Shown: positions 18,319 to 28,661, counted from the first letter of the stretch. The stretch: DNA of 64,000 bases from Silvania hatchlandensis (GCF_025564065.1 NZ_JAMGZK010000052.1:124001-188000); one strand, 5' to 3'. Notes: generated by a model not told the origin, from the letters alone. Made by a program: numbers and translations.

Positions 18319-21300
18319 GGTATCGCCAGCCCTTGCGAGGTGAGTACGCCAACAGGCATCGCCTGCAGATACGCCTGAGTAAACGAATTGTCCCCATTCG
18401 GGTTGGCGGCCCAGGTGCCGTTCCAGAGATCCGCGTTATTGGCATAATTGCGAGAGAACTGGCCGTTTGCGGCAATTCCGGCGACGTTATAAGAAGAAAA
18501 CGTAGAAGAAGCGAACCTCGCTATCCAGTTAACGGAATTCCCACCCTGATGCATCCCCGTCACTGGTTCGCCGAATCTTGCCTGAACATCGCTGCCCGTG
18601 CCCACCAGCACAATTTTGTCGTCCGTGCCCAGATTCTGCGCACCCGACCACATCTCGTTGCCGTCCAGCCCAGCCAGAGGGCCGTAATTGCTGGTGACCC
18701 TGATATAGATGGTGTACGCGGTATTGGCATCAAAGACGCGCCCGTTGTGATCGGAGCTTTGGCCCGTCGTCAGGTCGAACACCACGATGGACGGATCCCC
18801 GATCCCGGCGGAAACGGTCGTGAAGTTCAGCGCCGTCGACGTGCTGATCCCGGCATAGTCATTGCCCGCCGTGTCGTGCAGCGCGCTGCTGTCGATTTGG
18901 ACGTGGTAGTTTGCGCCTGCCGCCAGGTCAGTTGTCGGGTTAACCGTCACCGTGTTGCCGCTGATGCTGACCTGCGAACTGTCGGTGATGTCGATGACCT
19001 TGTTCAGACTGCTGTTGCTCTCGTTGACGAGAGTGATATGGCCGCTGCCGGCCAGCACATCCTCGCTGAAGGTCAGGGTCAGGTTAGCGCCCGTGACTAC
19101 GCTGCCGCCGTTGTCCTGCGGCGTGCTGCTGGTAAGCACAGGCGCGGTGTTGTCTACCGTCAGGCTGGTGCTGTCCGCTGCAGTCGCTGTGCCGTGGTTC
19201 GCCGTGGTGACCGTGACGGCGACGTTGCGACTGTCTACGTTGTTAATGGCACCGGCGGTGAGGGTATATTGCGCCGTATATTTCCCATCGCCCGCGATGG
19301 CATCCCCGTGGGTGCCGTCGTCCCAGGCCGTTGCTGGCGTGCTGGCACCAAACTGACTGAAATCCATGGTGACACTGGACACGGCATTGGTATTGGCATC
19401 GCCGCTGGCCGAGTTGTCCCACACGGCGGTAACGGTGTCGCCGACCTTGTAGGTCATGCCGTCTGCGCCACCTGGCGTGGAGGTGATGGCGATGTGGGCA
19501 TCGGTCACTGTCGGTGCCACAGGCGCATTCAGGCCGATCTGGTAGATATCACCGACTGCGTAGCCGCTTTTGCCGCCATCGCTTGTGTCGGCATCAAACA
19601 GGACAGAATAGGTGATGTCATAGCCGCCCGCGCCATCGGAGACGATCCGCGGGTTATACAACTGCCCGCCCTGGGGTACCGTGATACCGCTGTCGGTTAC
19701 GTCACTGGTCAGCTCGCCGGTGGTTTTGGAGATGGTGGTCTGGCTCAAGCCGCCGTTACCGTCAGGGAACACAAACACCAGATCCGTGCCGTTGTCATAG
19801 GCCGTGGCCGATCCCGCCAGGTAGCCGTTGATATACCACGCCAACCCGGAATGGGTCTCTTTGTCCATCGCGCCAACGTCCACGGCGTGATAGCTCTGGG
19901 TCCCCATACCATAAACGGTGTTGCTCTGTACGTTAGTGGTGATCAGCGTACCGTTGTTGTTATAGAGCGTGACCTCCCAGGTCGCGGAGCGGTATTCCTG
20001 GCTGAAGACGGCAAAACCGCCGTCGAAAGCAATGACGTTGGTCGGAGAACCCTGCTCGTCATTCCAGTTAACGCGCTGCCAGGTGGTGCCGCTGTCGAAA
20101 TTGACCAGCGAGCCAGTGTCGTCGAGCTTGAAGATGAAGGCCCCGATAGGCGTGCTGGTCGCCGACTGACCCGGCGTGCCGATCCAGTCGTACACTTCGG
20201 ACGCCAGGACATAGCTGCCATCGCTCAGGGCCGTCAGCACCCCTGGCGTCAGTTGGAATTTCATCAACTGGACTGCTGGGCTTGCGACGCCGCCGAAGTT
20301 TTGACTCGCGCTGTTGCCGCCGATCAGGGTCTGCGTGCCCTGGGTGAAGTTGGATCCGCTGCCGTTGTAGTGGAAGACAGAGACGGCTTCCTGCTGATCG
20401 GTCCCGGGGCCCATCGTCTGGTAAGCGATCGCGAAATCACCGCCATTCGCGCTGCTCTGCGCCGCAATGGTGACGCCAGCGCCAGGTGATGCCAGCGTGT
20501 CGCTGGATTGCAGGTTGCCGTTGTTGTCGTAGATAGCGTAGTGGACGCTAAAGTCAGCCCAATTAATGGCATCTACCTGCGACCAGGCCACGACGAAGCC
20601 GCCGTTGGCCAGCGCCTTGATCTGCGTATCCTGCATGGTGTAGCCCGCGGGAACGCTGATATCAATGGTCTTGACGACGTTGTTGTTGGCGTCCAGCACC
20701 CTGACGACGCCGTCGTACAGCGCGCCGGTCGGATCGCCGGTGAGATTGTCGCCGCCGGTCTGGCGCATGTACTCCATGACCGTGTAACCGTTACTCAGCT
20801 TCTCCAGGCCAACGTTGACCGTCATCTGGGTGGCGATGTTGGTGGTACTGCCCGAGACCATCGCGCTGCCATCAAGGTTGTTACCGGCCGCCACCTCGAC
20901 GGTGACGGTCTGGCTGCTGTGGTTGCCCGCCGCATCGGTGGCGGTCACGATGACGTTATAGCTGCCGGCGACGGCGGCGCTGTTCAGTGTGACGACGCCG
21001 GTGGTGGCGTTGATATCGAACAAGCCGAGGCTGTCCTGATCCAGGCTGTAGGTGATGGCGTGGGCATCGCTGGCGTTGGCATCGTACACCTGGGTGCCCG
21101 CCGCTGCGCCGCTGGTGAGGGTGGAACCGGTAGCGGTCGCGCCACCAGAAATCACGGGCGCGGTGTTGTCCACGGCCACGCTGCTGCCGGAGATAGCAGA
21201 GACATTGCCGGACGCATCCACGGCGTAAGCGTGGTAAGTGCCGTCGGCCAGGCCGGTCAGCGCCAGCGCGGTGCCGGCGTTAGCCGTAACGGCGACGCTG

Positions 21301-24300
21301 TTCACCAGGTTGTCGGCAGCGTTGATGAGGCTGTTCAGATCCGTCACCGTCACGCTGTCGCTGACCAGGTATACCGTGCCAGCTTCGGAGCTCTGCACGG
21401 TGACCGTCTCACCGCTGTGCTCCACGCCATCCAGGTCGCTGATGAGCGTGACGCCAGGCGGCGTGGTGTCGACGACGTTGTAAGTGACGGTCTGCGTAGT
21501 CTGATTGCCGGCGGCATCGGTGGCGGTGACAATAAATTGTGCACCGCTGGCCTTGGCCGGGCTGGAAAGCAGCGTCACGACGCCGGTGCTGGCGTTGATG
21601 CGGAAGTGCACGGTGTCGTTCAGGCTGTAGGTGATGCCGTGCGCGTCGCTGGCGGCAGCGGTATACACGATGTCGCCGGCGGCGGTGCTGTCCGTAATGT
21701 CGGCGGCGGTGGACGCGCTGGTGAAGACCGGGACGGTGTTGTCCACCATTACGCTGCTGCCGGAAATAACGGACAGATTGCCTGCCGCATCAACGGCCCA
21801 GGCATGGTAAGTGCCTTCAGCGAGGTTGGCAGCGGAGATCGTGGCGCGGGTATTTGCCGTAACGATAGTGCTGGCCCACTGGTCGCTGGCGGCGCCGGTA
21901 ATGTCGCTGAGCTGACTGACCACGACATTGTCGTTGACGAGGTAGACGGTGCCGCTTTCGCTGCTTTGCACGGTGGCCTGGCCGTCATGGTTCAGCACGA
22001 CGAGGTTTTCGTAGGTGCTGCCGTCGGCGTTAAATTTCTGCACAAAGAGGTGGAAGTTAGGCATACCGTTGACAGGGTTCCACGCGTACCAGGTCACCAT
22101 GTATTCGCCGTCTGCGCCGGCGGCGGTGACTTGCGGGTACTGGTCAATCGCGCCACCGGCAGCTTCCAGTCGCACGATATCGCCTACCGCGACACCGCTG
22201 GCATTGAACTTCTGCACATAGACGTCCTGGCCCGAGTTGTCATACCCCATCCAGGTGACGACATAGCCGCCATCGCCCAGCGCCGTGATGCGCGGGAGTT
22301 GGTCGTAGCTGAAGCTCGAGTTGTTGTGCGGTGCGTCCAGTTGCACGGTAGCGCCCACTTTGCTGCCGCCCGCAGTGAACTGCTGCACATAGACGGAGGT
22401 TTCGTAGAAGCCGTTAGCATTGCCGTATTCCATCCAGGTGATGGCGTAGCCACCGTCTGCCAACGCTGCGACATACGGATTGGTATAGTTGCCACCCATA
22501 TTGCTGGTGCTCAAGTTGTCCAGGACGACGATGCTGCCGACCCTGGCGCCGGTGGCATCGAACTGCTGCACATAGGTGCTGCTGTCGTTGTTCGAACTGC
22601 TGTAGTCGAAGCCCGACCAGGTGACGACATAGCCGCCGTTAGCCAGCGCCGTGATCTGCGGCTGGGTTTCGTAGCTGTTACTGCTTCCCGTCGTGGCGTC
22701 GAGCACCACAGGGGTCGCGCCGGTACCGTTGGCATCGAACTGCTGCACGTAGATGTGGTAGTCGCCGGCGGTATTGCCCTGCCAGGTCACCACGTAGCCG
22801 CCATTGTCCAGCACGGTCACCTGCGGGCTGGCATTGGGATAAGAGTCGGATACAGCCAGCGGCACGGTGTTGCCAACGGCGACACCGGTGTCGTCAAAGC
22901 GCTGCACGTAGACGCCGCCGCCGTTGCTGGTGTACCAGGTCACAATATAGCCGCCATCGGCCAGCGTCGCGATCTGCGGGGCGATGCCCTGCGCAGAAGC
23001 ATCCCCATCAAGTTGCGCGGCTGCGGATAGTGGGCTGCCGTCAGCGTTGAACAGCTGCGCATAGATGCTGCTGTCCTGGCCGATCCATGCCACGGCGTAA
23101 GCCCCGGCATCATTAATGGCCGTCACGCTGACGATACTGTCCGACGAGTTATAGAACGTGTTGGTCGCACCCGAGGCGAGCTGTACCGGTTCACCCAGCG
23201 CCACACCCTGAGCGCTGAGGCGCTGGGCATAGATCCCGTAGCTGCCATTGTTGTTGCCTGCCCATGTCACCAGGAAACTGCCGTCACCCAGCGCGGTGGT
23301 GTCAAAACCGTTGGGGTAGGTGTAGTTGGTCGCCGGGCTTAACATCACTGGCCCGGACGTGCTGCCGTCGAGCGTGACAGTAGGGGCGATTTCGTCCACA
23401 TCGGTGACATTGACGGTGACGCTCTGCGTGGTTGTGTGACCTGCTGCGTCAGTGGCAACGACGTTGAAGGTGTATTGCGGCGCGTGGGCGTCTTCATAGT
23501 CGGGGCTGGTATTAAAGGTGACCGCACCCGTTGTAGCGTCGATAGTGAAATACTGGGCGTCTGCGCGACCAAACTCGTCAGCCAGGCTGTAGGTGACGTG
23601 CTCGCCACCGTCGGCGGCGTCATTATCAAAGGCCTGCGCGGTATAGAGGACGGTGCTGGCATCGGTATTTTCAACAACGCTCACCGTGGCGCTGGCATAG
23701 CTGTCGCTGCTGTTGCCGGTGGTGAAGCTCGGGGCCTGCTCATCAACGTTGTTGATACCCAGCGTGACCGTCTGGTCGCTGTGGTTGCCAGCCGCATCGG
23801 TGGCGACAACGGTGAAGCTGTAGCTGGTTTTGCTCTCAAAGTCCGGGTTGCCGGTCAGGGTGACTGCCCCGGTGATCGGATCAATAGTCAGATCCGCGTC
23901 GCTGCCCGCTTTGAGTGAGAAGGTGACGCCATGGCTGATATCGCCGGTGTCGGTCGCCGTGGCGGTGTAGACAACCTGACCTGCACCGCTGTTCTCGTTA
24001 ATTGCCGTGGCCGTCGCACCGCTGGTGATGGTCGGGGCAACCTCATCAAGGTTGTTGATCCCGAGCGTCACCGTCCGGTCGCTGTGGTTGCCGGCGGCAT
24101 CGGTAGCCACAACGGTAAAGCTGTAGCTGGCTTTGCTTTCGAAATCCGGGTTGCCGGTCAGGGTGACTGCCCCGGTGATCGGGTTGATCGTCAGATCCGC
24201 GTCGCTGCCCGCTTTCAGCGAGAAGGTGACGCCTGAGCTGATATCAGCGGTGTCGTTCGCGGTGGCGGTGTAGATCACCTGACCCGCACCGCTGTTTTCG

Positions 24301-27300
24301 TTAATCGCCGTGGCCGTGGCACCGCTGGTGATGGTCGGGGCAACCTCATCAAGGTTATTGATCCCCAGCGTCACCGTCCGGTCGCTGTGGTTGCCGGCGG
24401 CATCGGTAGCCACAACGGTGAAGCTGTAGCTGGCTTTGCTCTCAAAGTCCGGGTTGCCGGTCAGGGTGACCGCGCCGGTGATCGGGTCGATCGTCAGGCC
24501 CGCGTCGCTGCCCGCTTTCAGCGAGAAGGTGACGCCATGGCTGATGTCGCCGCTGTCGGTCGCCGTGGCGGTGTAGATCACCTGGCCTGCACCGCTGTTT
24601 TCGTTGATCGCCGTGGCGGTTGTGCCGCTGGTGATGGTCGGGGCAACCTCATCAAGGTTGTTGATCCCCAGCGTCACCGTCCGGTCGCTGTGGTTGCCGG
24701 CGGCATCGGTAGCCACAACGGTAAAGCTGTAGCTGGCTTTGCTTTCGAAATCCGGGTTGCCGGTCAGGGTGACCGCGCCGGTGATCGGGTCGATCGTCAG
24801 GCCCGCGTCGCTGCCCGCTTTCAGCGAGAAGGTGACGCCATGGCTGATGTCGCCGCTGTCGGTCGCCGTGGCGGTGTAGATCACCTGACCCGCGCCGCTG
24901 TTTTCGTTAATCGCCGTGGCCGTGGCACCGCTGGTGATGGTCGGGGCAACCTCATCGAGGTTATTAATACCCAGAGTGACCGCCTGACTGCTGGCGTTAC
25001 CGGCCGCATCGGTGGCGACAACGGTGAAGCTGTAGCTGGCTTTGCTCTCAAAGTTCGGGTTGCCGGTCAGGGTGACCGCCCCGGTGGTCGGGTTGATCGT
25101 CAGACCCGCGTCGCTGCCCGCTTTCAGCGAGAAGGTGACGCCTGCGCTGATATCAGCGATGTCGGTCGCGGTGGCGGTGTAGATCACCTGACCCGCGCCG
25201 CTGTTTTCGTTAATCGCCGTGGCCGTCGCACCGCTGGTGATCGTCGGGGCGACCTCATCGAGGTTGTTGATCCCCAGGGTGACCGCCTGACTGCTGGCGT
25301 TACCCGCCGCATCGGTGGCCACAACGGTAAAGCTGTACCCGGCCTTGCTCTCGTAATTCGGGTTGCCGGTCAGGGTGACCGCCCCGGTGGTCGGGTTGAT
25401 CGTCAGACCCGCGTCGCTGCCCGCTTTCAGGGAGAAGGTGACGCCATTGCTGATATCAGCGCTGTCAGTCGCGGTGGCGGTGTAGATCACCTGACCCGCG
25501 CCGCTGTTTTCGTTGATCGCCGTGGCCGTGGCACCGCTGGTGATGGTCGGGGCAACCTCATCGAGGTTGTTAATACCCAGGGTGACCGCCTGACTGCTGG
25601 CGTTACCGGCCGCATCGGTGGCGACAACGGTGAAGCTATAGCCGGCTTTGCTTTCAAAGTCCGGATTGCCGGTCAGGGTGACCGCGCCGGTGGTCGGGTT
25701 GATCGTCAGACCCGCGTCGCTGCCCGCTTTCAGCGAGAAGGTGACGCCCCCGCTGATATCGCCGGTGTCGGTCGCCGTGGCGGTGTAAATCACCTGACCC
25801 GCGCCGCTGTTTTCGTCGATCGCCGTGGCCGTCGCACCGCTGGTGATGGTTGGGGCAACCTCATCGAGGTTGTTAATACCCAGGGTGACCGCCTGACTGC
25901 TGGCGTTACCGGCCGCATCGGTGGCGACAACGGTAAAGCTGTACCCGGCTTTGCTCTCAAAATCCGGGTTGCCGGTCAGGGTGACCGCGCCGGTGGTCGG
26001 GTTGATCGTCAGACCCGCGTCGCTGCCCGCTTTCAGCGAGTAGGTGATGCCTGCGCTGATATCGGCGCTGTCGGTCGCGGTGGCGGTGTAGATCACCTGA
26101 CCCGCGCCGCTGTTTTCGTTAATCGCCGTGGCCGTCGCACCGCTGGTGATCGTCGGGGCGACCTCATCGAGGTTGTTGATCCCCAGAGTGACCGCCTGAC
26201 TGCTGGCGTTACCCGCCGCATCGGTAGCCACAACAGTGAAGCTGTACCCGGCTTTGCTCTCGAAATCCGGGTTACCGGTCAGGGTGACCGCCCCGGTGGT
26301 CGGGTTGATCGTCAGGCCCGCGTCGCTGCCCGCTTTCAGCGAGAAGGTGACGCCCCCGCTGATATCATTGGTGTCGGTCGCCGTGGCGGTGTAAATCACC
26401 TGACCCGCACCGCTGTTTTCGTTAATCGCCGTGGCCGTGGCACCGCTGGTGATGGTCGGGGCGACCTCATCGAGGTTGTTGATCCCCAGGGTGACCGCCT
26501 GGCTGCTGGCATTGCCCGCCGCATCGGTGGCCACAACGGTAAAGCTGTAGCTGGCTTTGGTCTCAAAATCCGGGTTGCCGGTCAGCGTGACCGCCCCGGT
26601 GACAGGGTCGATAGTCAGGCCCGCGTCGCTGCCCGCTTTCAGGGAGAAGATGACGCCTGCGCTGATATCATTGGTGTCGGTCGCCGTGGCAGTGTAAATC
26701 ACCTGACCCGCACCGCTGTTTTCGTCAATCGCCGTGGCCGTGGTGCCGCTGGTGATCGTCGGGGCGGCATCATCGAGGTTGTTGATCCCCAGGGTGACCG
26801 CCTGGCTGCTGGCGTTGCCAGCCGCATCGGTGGCGACAACGGTAAAGCTGTAGCTGGCTTTGGTTTCAAAATCCGGGTTGCCGGTCAGCGTGACCGCCCC
26901 GGTGACAGGGTCGATAGTCAGCCCCGCGTCGCTGCCCGCTTTCAGGGAGAAGGTAACGCCCCCGCTGATATCAGCTGTGTCTGTCGCGGTGGCGGTGTAA
27001 ATCACCTGACCCGCACCGCTGTTTTCGTCGATCGCCGTGGCCGTGGTTCCGCTGGTGATCGTCGGGGCAACCTCATCGAGGTTGTTAATACCCAGGGTGA
27101 CCGTCTGGCTGCTGGCATTGCCGGCGGCATCGGTAGCGACAACGGTGAAGTTGTAGCTGGCTTTGCTTTCAAAATCCGGGTTGCTGGTCAGCGTGACCGC
27201 ACCGGTGGAGGCATTGATGCTGAACAGCGCGCTATCACCGGTGCTGCTCAGGCTGTAGCTAAATTGGCTGGGGTCGGTGGCGACAGCAGTCCAGACCACC

Positions 27301-28661
27301 TGGCCTGCGCCGATGTTTTCATCCACGCTGGCGGTCGTGGCGCTGGTGAAGACAGGCGCATGGGTGTCAATAATGAGGCTGAGGCCGCCGGACGTGTCAG
27401 TGGCGGCCGCTGCGCCTTTAATCAGCAACGACTGCACCCCATCGGACAGACTGCTACTGCTGCCGAGTGTGGTTCCGGCAGTGATGGTGTCAAGGATGGT
27501 CTGGGTGGACGCACCGGCGTTGGCTTCCGCCCCGGAGAATGCCGCCAGCAGGAGGCCATATTTTTCACCGGCACTCAAGCCATCGGTCGCGTCATAACTG
27601 CCGCCGTTGGTTGCCACGACCGTCGTGTTCAGAATGTCATCCACACCAAACAGGCTGCTGATGGCGGCGGACGTGTCGGCCACCTGCGCTGCGCTCAGGG
27701 TAGCTGGACTGTCAGTTGTGCCGCCGAGGGCTTGCTGGGCCTTGGTATAGGCGAGGGTGGTCAACACGTTAATATTGAGAACGAGGGTACTGTTGTCTCC
27801 GGAGATAACACCCATGCTCCAGAGCTGAGCTGAGAGGTCTTTGCCCGCGCCAGTCGCTTCGTCCAGGTAGTCCGCCGCACTGCCGCTGTTGACGAGCTTA
27901 ACAATGACCACGCCGCTGTAACTGCCCGCAGACACGGTTACCGAGCCATTCGGCCCCAGCGTCCCCGTGCCAATCAGCGTTTTGCCATCGGCCTGATAAA
28001 TCTCCACGTTTAAATCGTTACCGCTGAGCGCCGGGCCGCCGACAAAATTAAGCTCGACGTTGTTCTGTACCGTGGCTTCTCCTCCACCGTTGTCGTGCTT
28101 GTCGCCATTGCCACCGCCACCACCGCCACTCGCTACGGCAACCCCGACCACGCCCCCCAGTCCCACTACTCCGGCGAGGTAGCCCGTGTAAGAATGCGAT
28201 TGAGGCAGGTAGGTTACCGGATGGCCAGACACGACCGAGCCATTCTGCAGGCCGGATAAGATACTCTCCAGCCCCGGATGGCCTGAGGTCATGCTGGCCA
28301 GCGCGTCCGGCGAACCGTGCGCATAGAAAACATGGCTGCCGTCGGCCAACGCCGCCCCTTCGGTGCTGGCGGGCGTCATCAGTTGGGTAGAGGTGCCATC
28401 AGCAGGCAGGGTTACGCTGGTATCGCTTTGCGTAAACCAGTCCTGCAGGGTCAGCGTGGTGCCGTCGGCATAATCCAGGTGCAGATCTTGCCCGTGACGC
28501 GAAGCCACGACGTCATCGGCCAGATTTTCCTGGTCTTTTTCGCCCTTGCGCTTGAGCACCCGGTAAGTTTCACCCGGTGCAGCCTTGTGAATGTTGGTCT
28601 GCCCGGCCTGCAGGGAGATACGAGTTTTACCGGTACTGAGCGTATATTGGCTTGGCTTCAT
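18315..28661 (-). CDS. Giant type I-secreted adhesin with cadherin-like repeats
   Basis: A protein of about 3450 residues with no Sec signal. The N-terminal region (about 1-190) is BapA-like: basic head, then a hydrophobic GYLAGVVGLGGVVGVAVAS followed by a glycine run. Next come 11 nearly identical repeats of 101 residues (DEVAPTITSGATATAINENS to DAAGNASSQAVTLGINNL), flanked by one diverged copy on each side. Eight propeller-like units with VTW and YVQxF follow, then further Ig/cadherin-like domains (SVAVDNTAPVISGG, TLTFSEDVLAGSGHITLVNE) and a C terminus ending TSQGLAIP. I see no GGxGxDxUx calcium nonapeptides. The ATG at 28661 (MKPSQYTL) has GAGG five bases upstream; the ATG at 28679 is possible but has a poor ribosome site. 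TolC, ABC and HlyD genes precede it, so it is the exported substrate. Confidence 0.88.
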   Translation of the reverse strand: MKPSQYTLSTGKTRISLQAGQTNIHKAAPGETYRVLKRKGEKDQENLADDVVASRHGQDLHLDYADGTTLTLQDWFTQSDTSVTLPADGTSTQLMTPASTEGAALADGSHVFYAHGSPDALASMTSGHPGLESILSGLQNGSVVSGHPVTYLPQSHSYTGYLAGVVGLGGVVGVAVASGGGGGGNGDKHDNGGGEATVQNNVELNFVGGPALSGNDLNVEIYQADGKTLIGTGTLGPNGSVTVSAGSYSGVVIVKLVNSGSAADYLDEATGAGKDLSAQLWSMGVISGDNSTLVLNINVLTTLAYTKAQQALGGTTDSPATLSAAQVADTSAAISSLFGVDDILNTTVVATNGGSYDATDGLSAGEKYGLLLAAFSGAEANAGASTQTILDTITAGTTLGSSSSLSDGVQSLLIKGAAAATDTSGGLSLIIDTHAPVFTSATTASVDENIGAGQVVWTAVATDPSQFSYSLSSTGDSALFSINASTGAVTLTSNPDFESKASYNFTVVATDAAGNASSQTVTLGINNLDEVAPTITSGTTATAIDENSGAGQVIYTATATDTADISGGVTFSLKAGSDAGLTIDPVTGAVTLTGNPDFETKASYSFTVVATDAAGNASSQAVTLGINNLDDAAPTITSGTTATAIDENSGAGQVIYTATATDTNDISAGVIFSLKAGSDAGLTIDPVTGAVTLTGNPDFETKASYSFTVVATDAAGNASSQAVTLGINNLDEVAPTITSGATATAINENSGAGQVIYTATATDTNDISGGVTFSLKAGSDAGLTINPTTGAVTLTGNPDFESKAGYSFTVVATDAAGNASSQAVTLGINNLDEVAPTITSGATATAINENSGAGQVIYTATATDSADISAGITYSLKAGSDAGLTINPTTGAVTLTGNPDFESKAGYSFTVVATDAAGNASSQAVTLGINNLDEVAPTITSGATATAIDENSGAGQVIYTATATDTGDISGGVTFSLKAGSDAGLTINPTTGAVTLTGNPDFESKAGYSFTVVATDAAGNASSQAVTLGINNLDEVAPTITSGATATAINENSGAGQVIYTATATDSADISNGVTFSLKAGSDAGLTINPTTGAVTLTGNPNYESKAGYSFTVVATDAAGNASSQAVTLGINNLDEVAPTITSGATATAINENSGAGQVIYTATATDIADISAGVTFSLKAGSDAGLTINPTTGAVTLTGNPNFESKASYSFTVVATDAAGNASSQAVTLGINNLDEVAPTITSGATATAINENSGAGQVIYTATATDSGDISHGVTFSLKAGSDAGLTIDPITGAVTLTGNPDFESKASYSFTVVATDAAGNHSDRTVTLGINNLDEVAPTITSGTTATAINENSGAGQVIYTATATDSGDISHGVTFSLKAGSDAGLTIDPITGAVTLTGNPDFESKASYSFTVVATDAAGNHSDRTVTLGINNLDEVAPTITSGATATAINENSGAGQVIYTATANDTADISSGVTFSLKAGSDADLTINPITGAVTLTGNPDFESKASYSFTVVATDAAGNHSDRTVTLGINNLDEVAPTITSGATATAINENSGAGQVVYTATATDTGDISHGVTFSLKAGSDADLTIDPITGAVTLTGNPDFESKTSYSFTVVATDAAGNHSDQTVTLGINNVDEQAPSFTTGNSSDSYASATVSVVENTDASTVLYTAQAFDNDAADGGEHVTYSLADEFGRADAQYFTIDATTGAVTFNTSPDYEDAHAPQYTFNVVATDAAGHTTTQSVTVNVTDVDEIAPTVTLDGSTSGPVMLSPATNYTYPNGFDTTALGDGSFLVTWAGNNNGSYGIYAQRLSAQGVALGEPVQLASGATNTFYNSSDSIVSVTAINDAGAYAVAWIGQDSSIYAQLFNADGSPLSAAAQLDGDASAQGIAPQIATLADGGYIVTWYTSNGGGVYVQRFDDTGVAVGNTVPLAVSDSYPNASPQVTVLDNGGYVVTWQGNTAGDYHIYVQQFDANGTGATPVVLDATTGSSNSYETQPQITALANGGYVVTWSGFDYSSSNNDSSTYVQQFDATGARVGSIVVLDNLSTSNMGGNYTNPYVAALADGGYAITWMEYGNANGFYETSVYVQQFTAGGSKVGATVQLDAPHNNSSFSYDQLPRITALGDGGYVVTWMGYDNSGQDVYVQKFNASGVAVGDIVRLEAAGGAIDQYPQVTAAGADGEYMVTWYAWNPVNGMPNFHLFVQKFNADGSTYENLVVLNHDGQATVQSSESGTVYLVNDNVVVSQLSDITGAASDQWASTIVTANTRATISAANLAEGTYHAWAVDAAGNLSVISGSSVMVDNTVPVFTSASTAADITDSTAAGDIVYTAAASDAHGITYSLNDTVHFRINASTGVVTLLSSPAKASGAQFIVTATDAAGNQTTQTVTYNVVDTTPPGVTLISDLDGVEHSGETVTVQSSEAGTVYLVSDSVTVTDLNSLINAADNLVNSVAVTANAGTALALTGLADGTYHAYAVDASGNVSAISGSSVAVDNTAPVISGGATATGSTLTSGAAAGTQVYDANASDAHAITYSLDQDSLGLFDINATTGVVTLNSAAVAGSYNVIVTATDAAGNHSSQTVTVEVAAGNNLDGSAMVSGSTTNIATQMTVNVGLEKLSNGYTVMEYMRQTGGDNLTGDPTGALYDGVVRVLDANNNVVKTIDISVPAGYTMQDTQIKALANGGFVVAWSQVDAINWADFSVHYAIYDNNGNLQSSDTLASPGAGVTIAAQSSANGGDFAIAYQTMGPGTDQQEAVSVFHYNGSGSNFTQGTQTLIGGNSASQNFGGVASPAVQLMKFQLTPGVLTALSDGSYVLASEVYDWIGTPGQSATSTPIGAFIFKLDDTGSLVNFDSGTTWQRVNWNDEQGSPTNVIAFDGGFAVFSQEYRSATWEVTLYNNNGTLITTNVQSNTVYGMGTQSYHAVDVGAMDKETHSGLAWYINGYLAGSATAYDNGTDLVFVFPDGNGGLSQTTISKTTGELTSDVTDSGITVPQGGQLYNPRIVSDGAGGYDITYSVLFDADTSDGGKSGYAVGDIYQIGLNAPVAPTVTDAHIAITSTPGGADGMTYKVGDTVTAVWDNSASGDANTNAVSSVTMDFSQFGASTPATAWDDGTHGDAIAGDGKYTAQYTLTAGAINNVDSRNVAVTVTTANHGTATAADSTSLTVDNTAPVLTSSTPQDNGGSVVTGANLTLTFSEDVLAGSGHITLVNESNSSLNKVIDITDSSQVSISGNTVTVNPTTDLAAGANYHVQIDSSALHDTAGNDYAGISTSTALNFTTVSAGIGDPSIVVFDLTTGQSSDHNGRVFDANTAYTIYIRVTSNYGPLAGLDGNEMWSGAQNLGTDDKIVLVGTGSDVQARFGEPVTGMHQGGNSVNWIARFASSTFSSYNVAGIAANGQFSRNYANNADLWNGTWAANPNGDNSFTQAYLQAMPVGVLTSQGLAIP
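22000..23340 (-). repeat. Eight propeller-like coding repeats inside the adhesin
   Basis: Eight consecutive units of about 45-60 residues each contain a YVVTWxG-like strand followed by an IYVQQF-like strand and a variable VGxxV tail (for instance YVVTWQGNTAGDYHIYVQQF and YVVTWMGYDNSGQDVYVQKF). The number and spacing suggest a seven- or eight-bladed beta-propeller inserted between the cadherin-like array and the later Ig-like domains. This is a structural inference from the pattern. Confidence 0.6.
23748..27085 (-). repeat. Array of eleven near-identical 303-bp coding repeats
   Basis: Eleven in-frame units of 303 bp (101 codons) follow one another with very few changes; most variable positions are in the ATDTxDISxGV segment and in the alternation of SSQAVTL with HSDRTVTL. 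Neighbouring copies share long identical DNA stretches, so copy number can change by recombination and assembly from short reads is unreliable here. The 303-bp period keeps frame on both strands, which creates a long but meaningless antisense open frame. Confidence 0.92.

Noticed and set aside
17706-23030. Two other long + strand frames (17706-20489 and 20508-23030) opposite the sulfotransferase and adhesin genes
   Set aside because: They mirror the codon pattern of the genuine minus-strand genes, have no ribosome site and show no recognisable motif.
23748-27085. Regular repeats resembling an array such as CRISPR
   Set aside because: The 303-bp units are coding, contiguous and without spacers; no cas genes are present.
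24387-27833. Long open frame of 1148 codons on the + strand across the adhesin repeat array
   Set aside because: It is the antisense shadow of a 303-bp (multiple of three) repeat, so one stop-free unit is copied many times; composition and repeats give Gly/Arg/Asp-rich nonsense with no domain.
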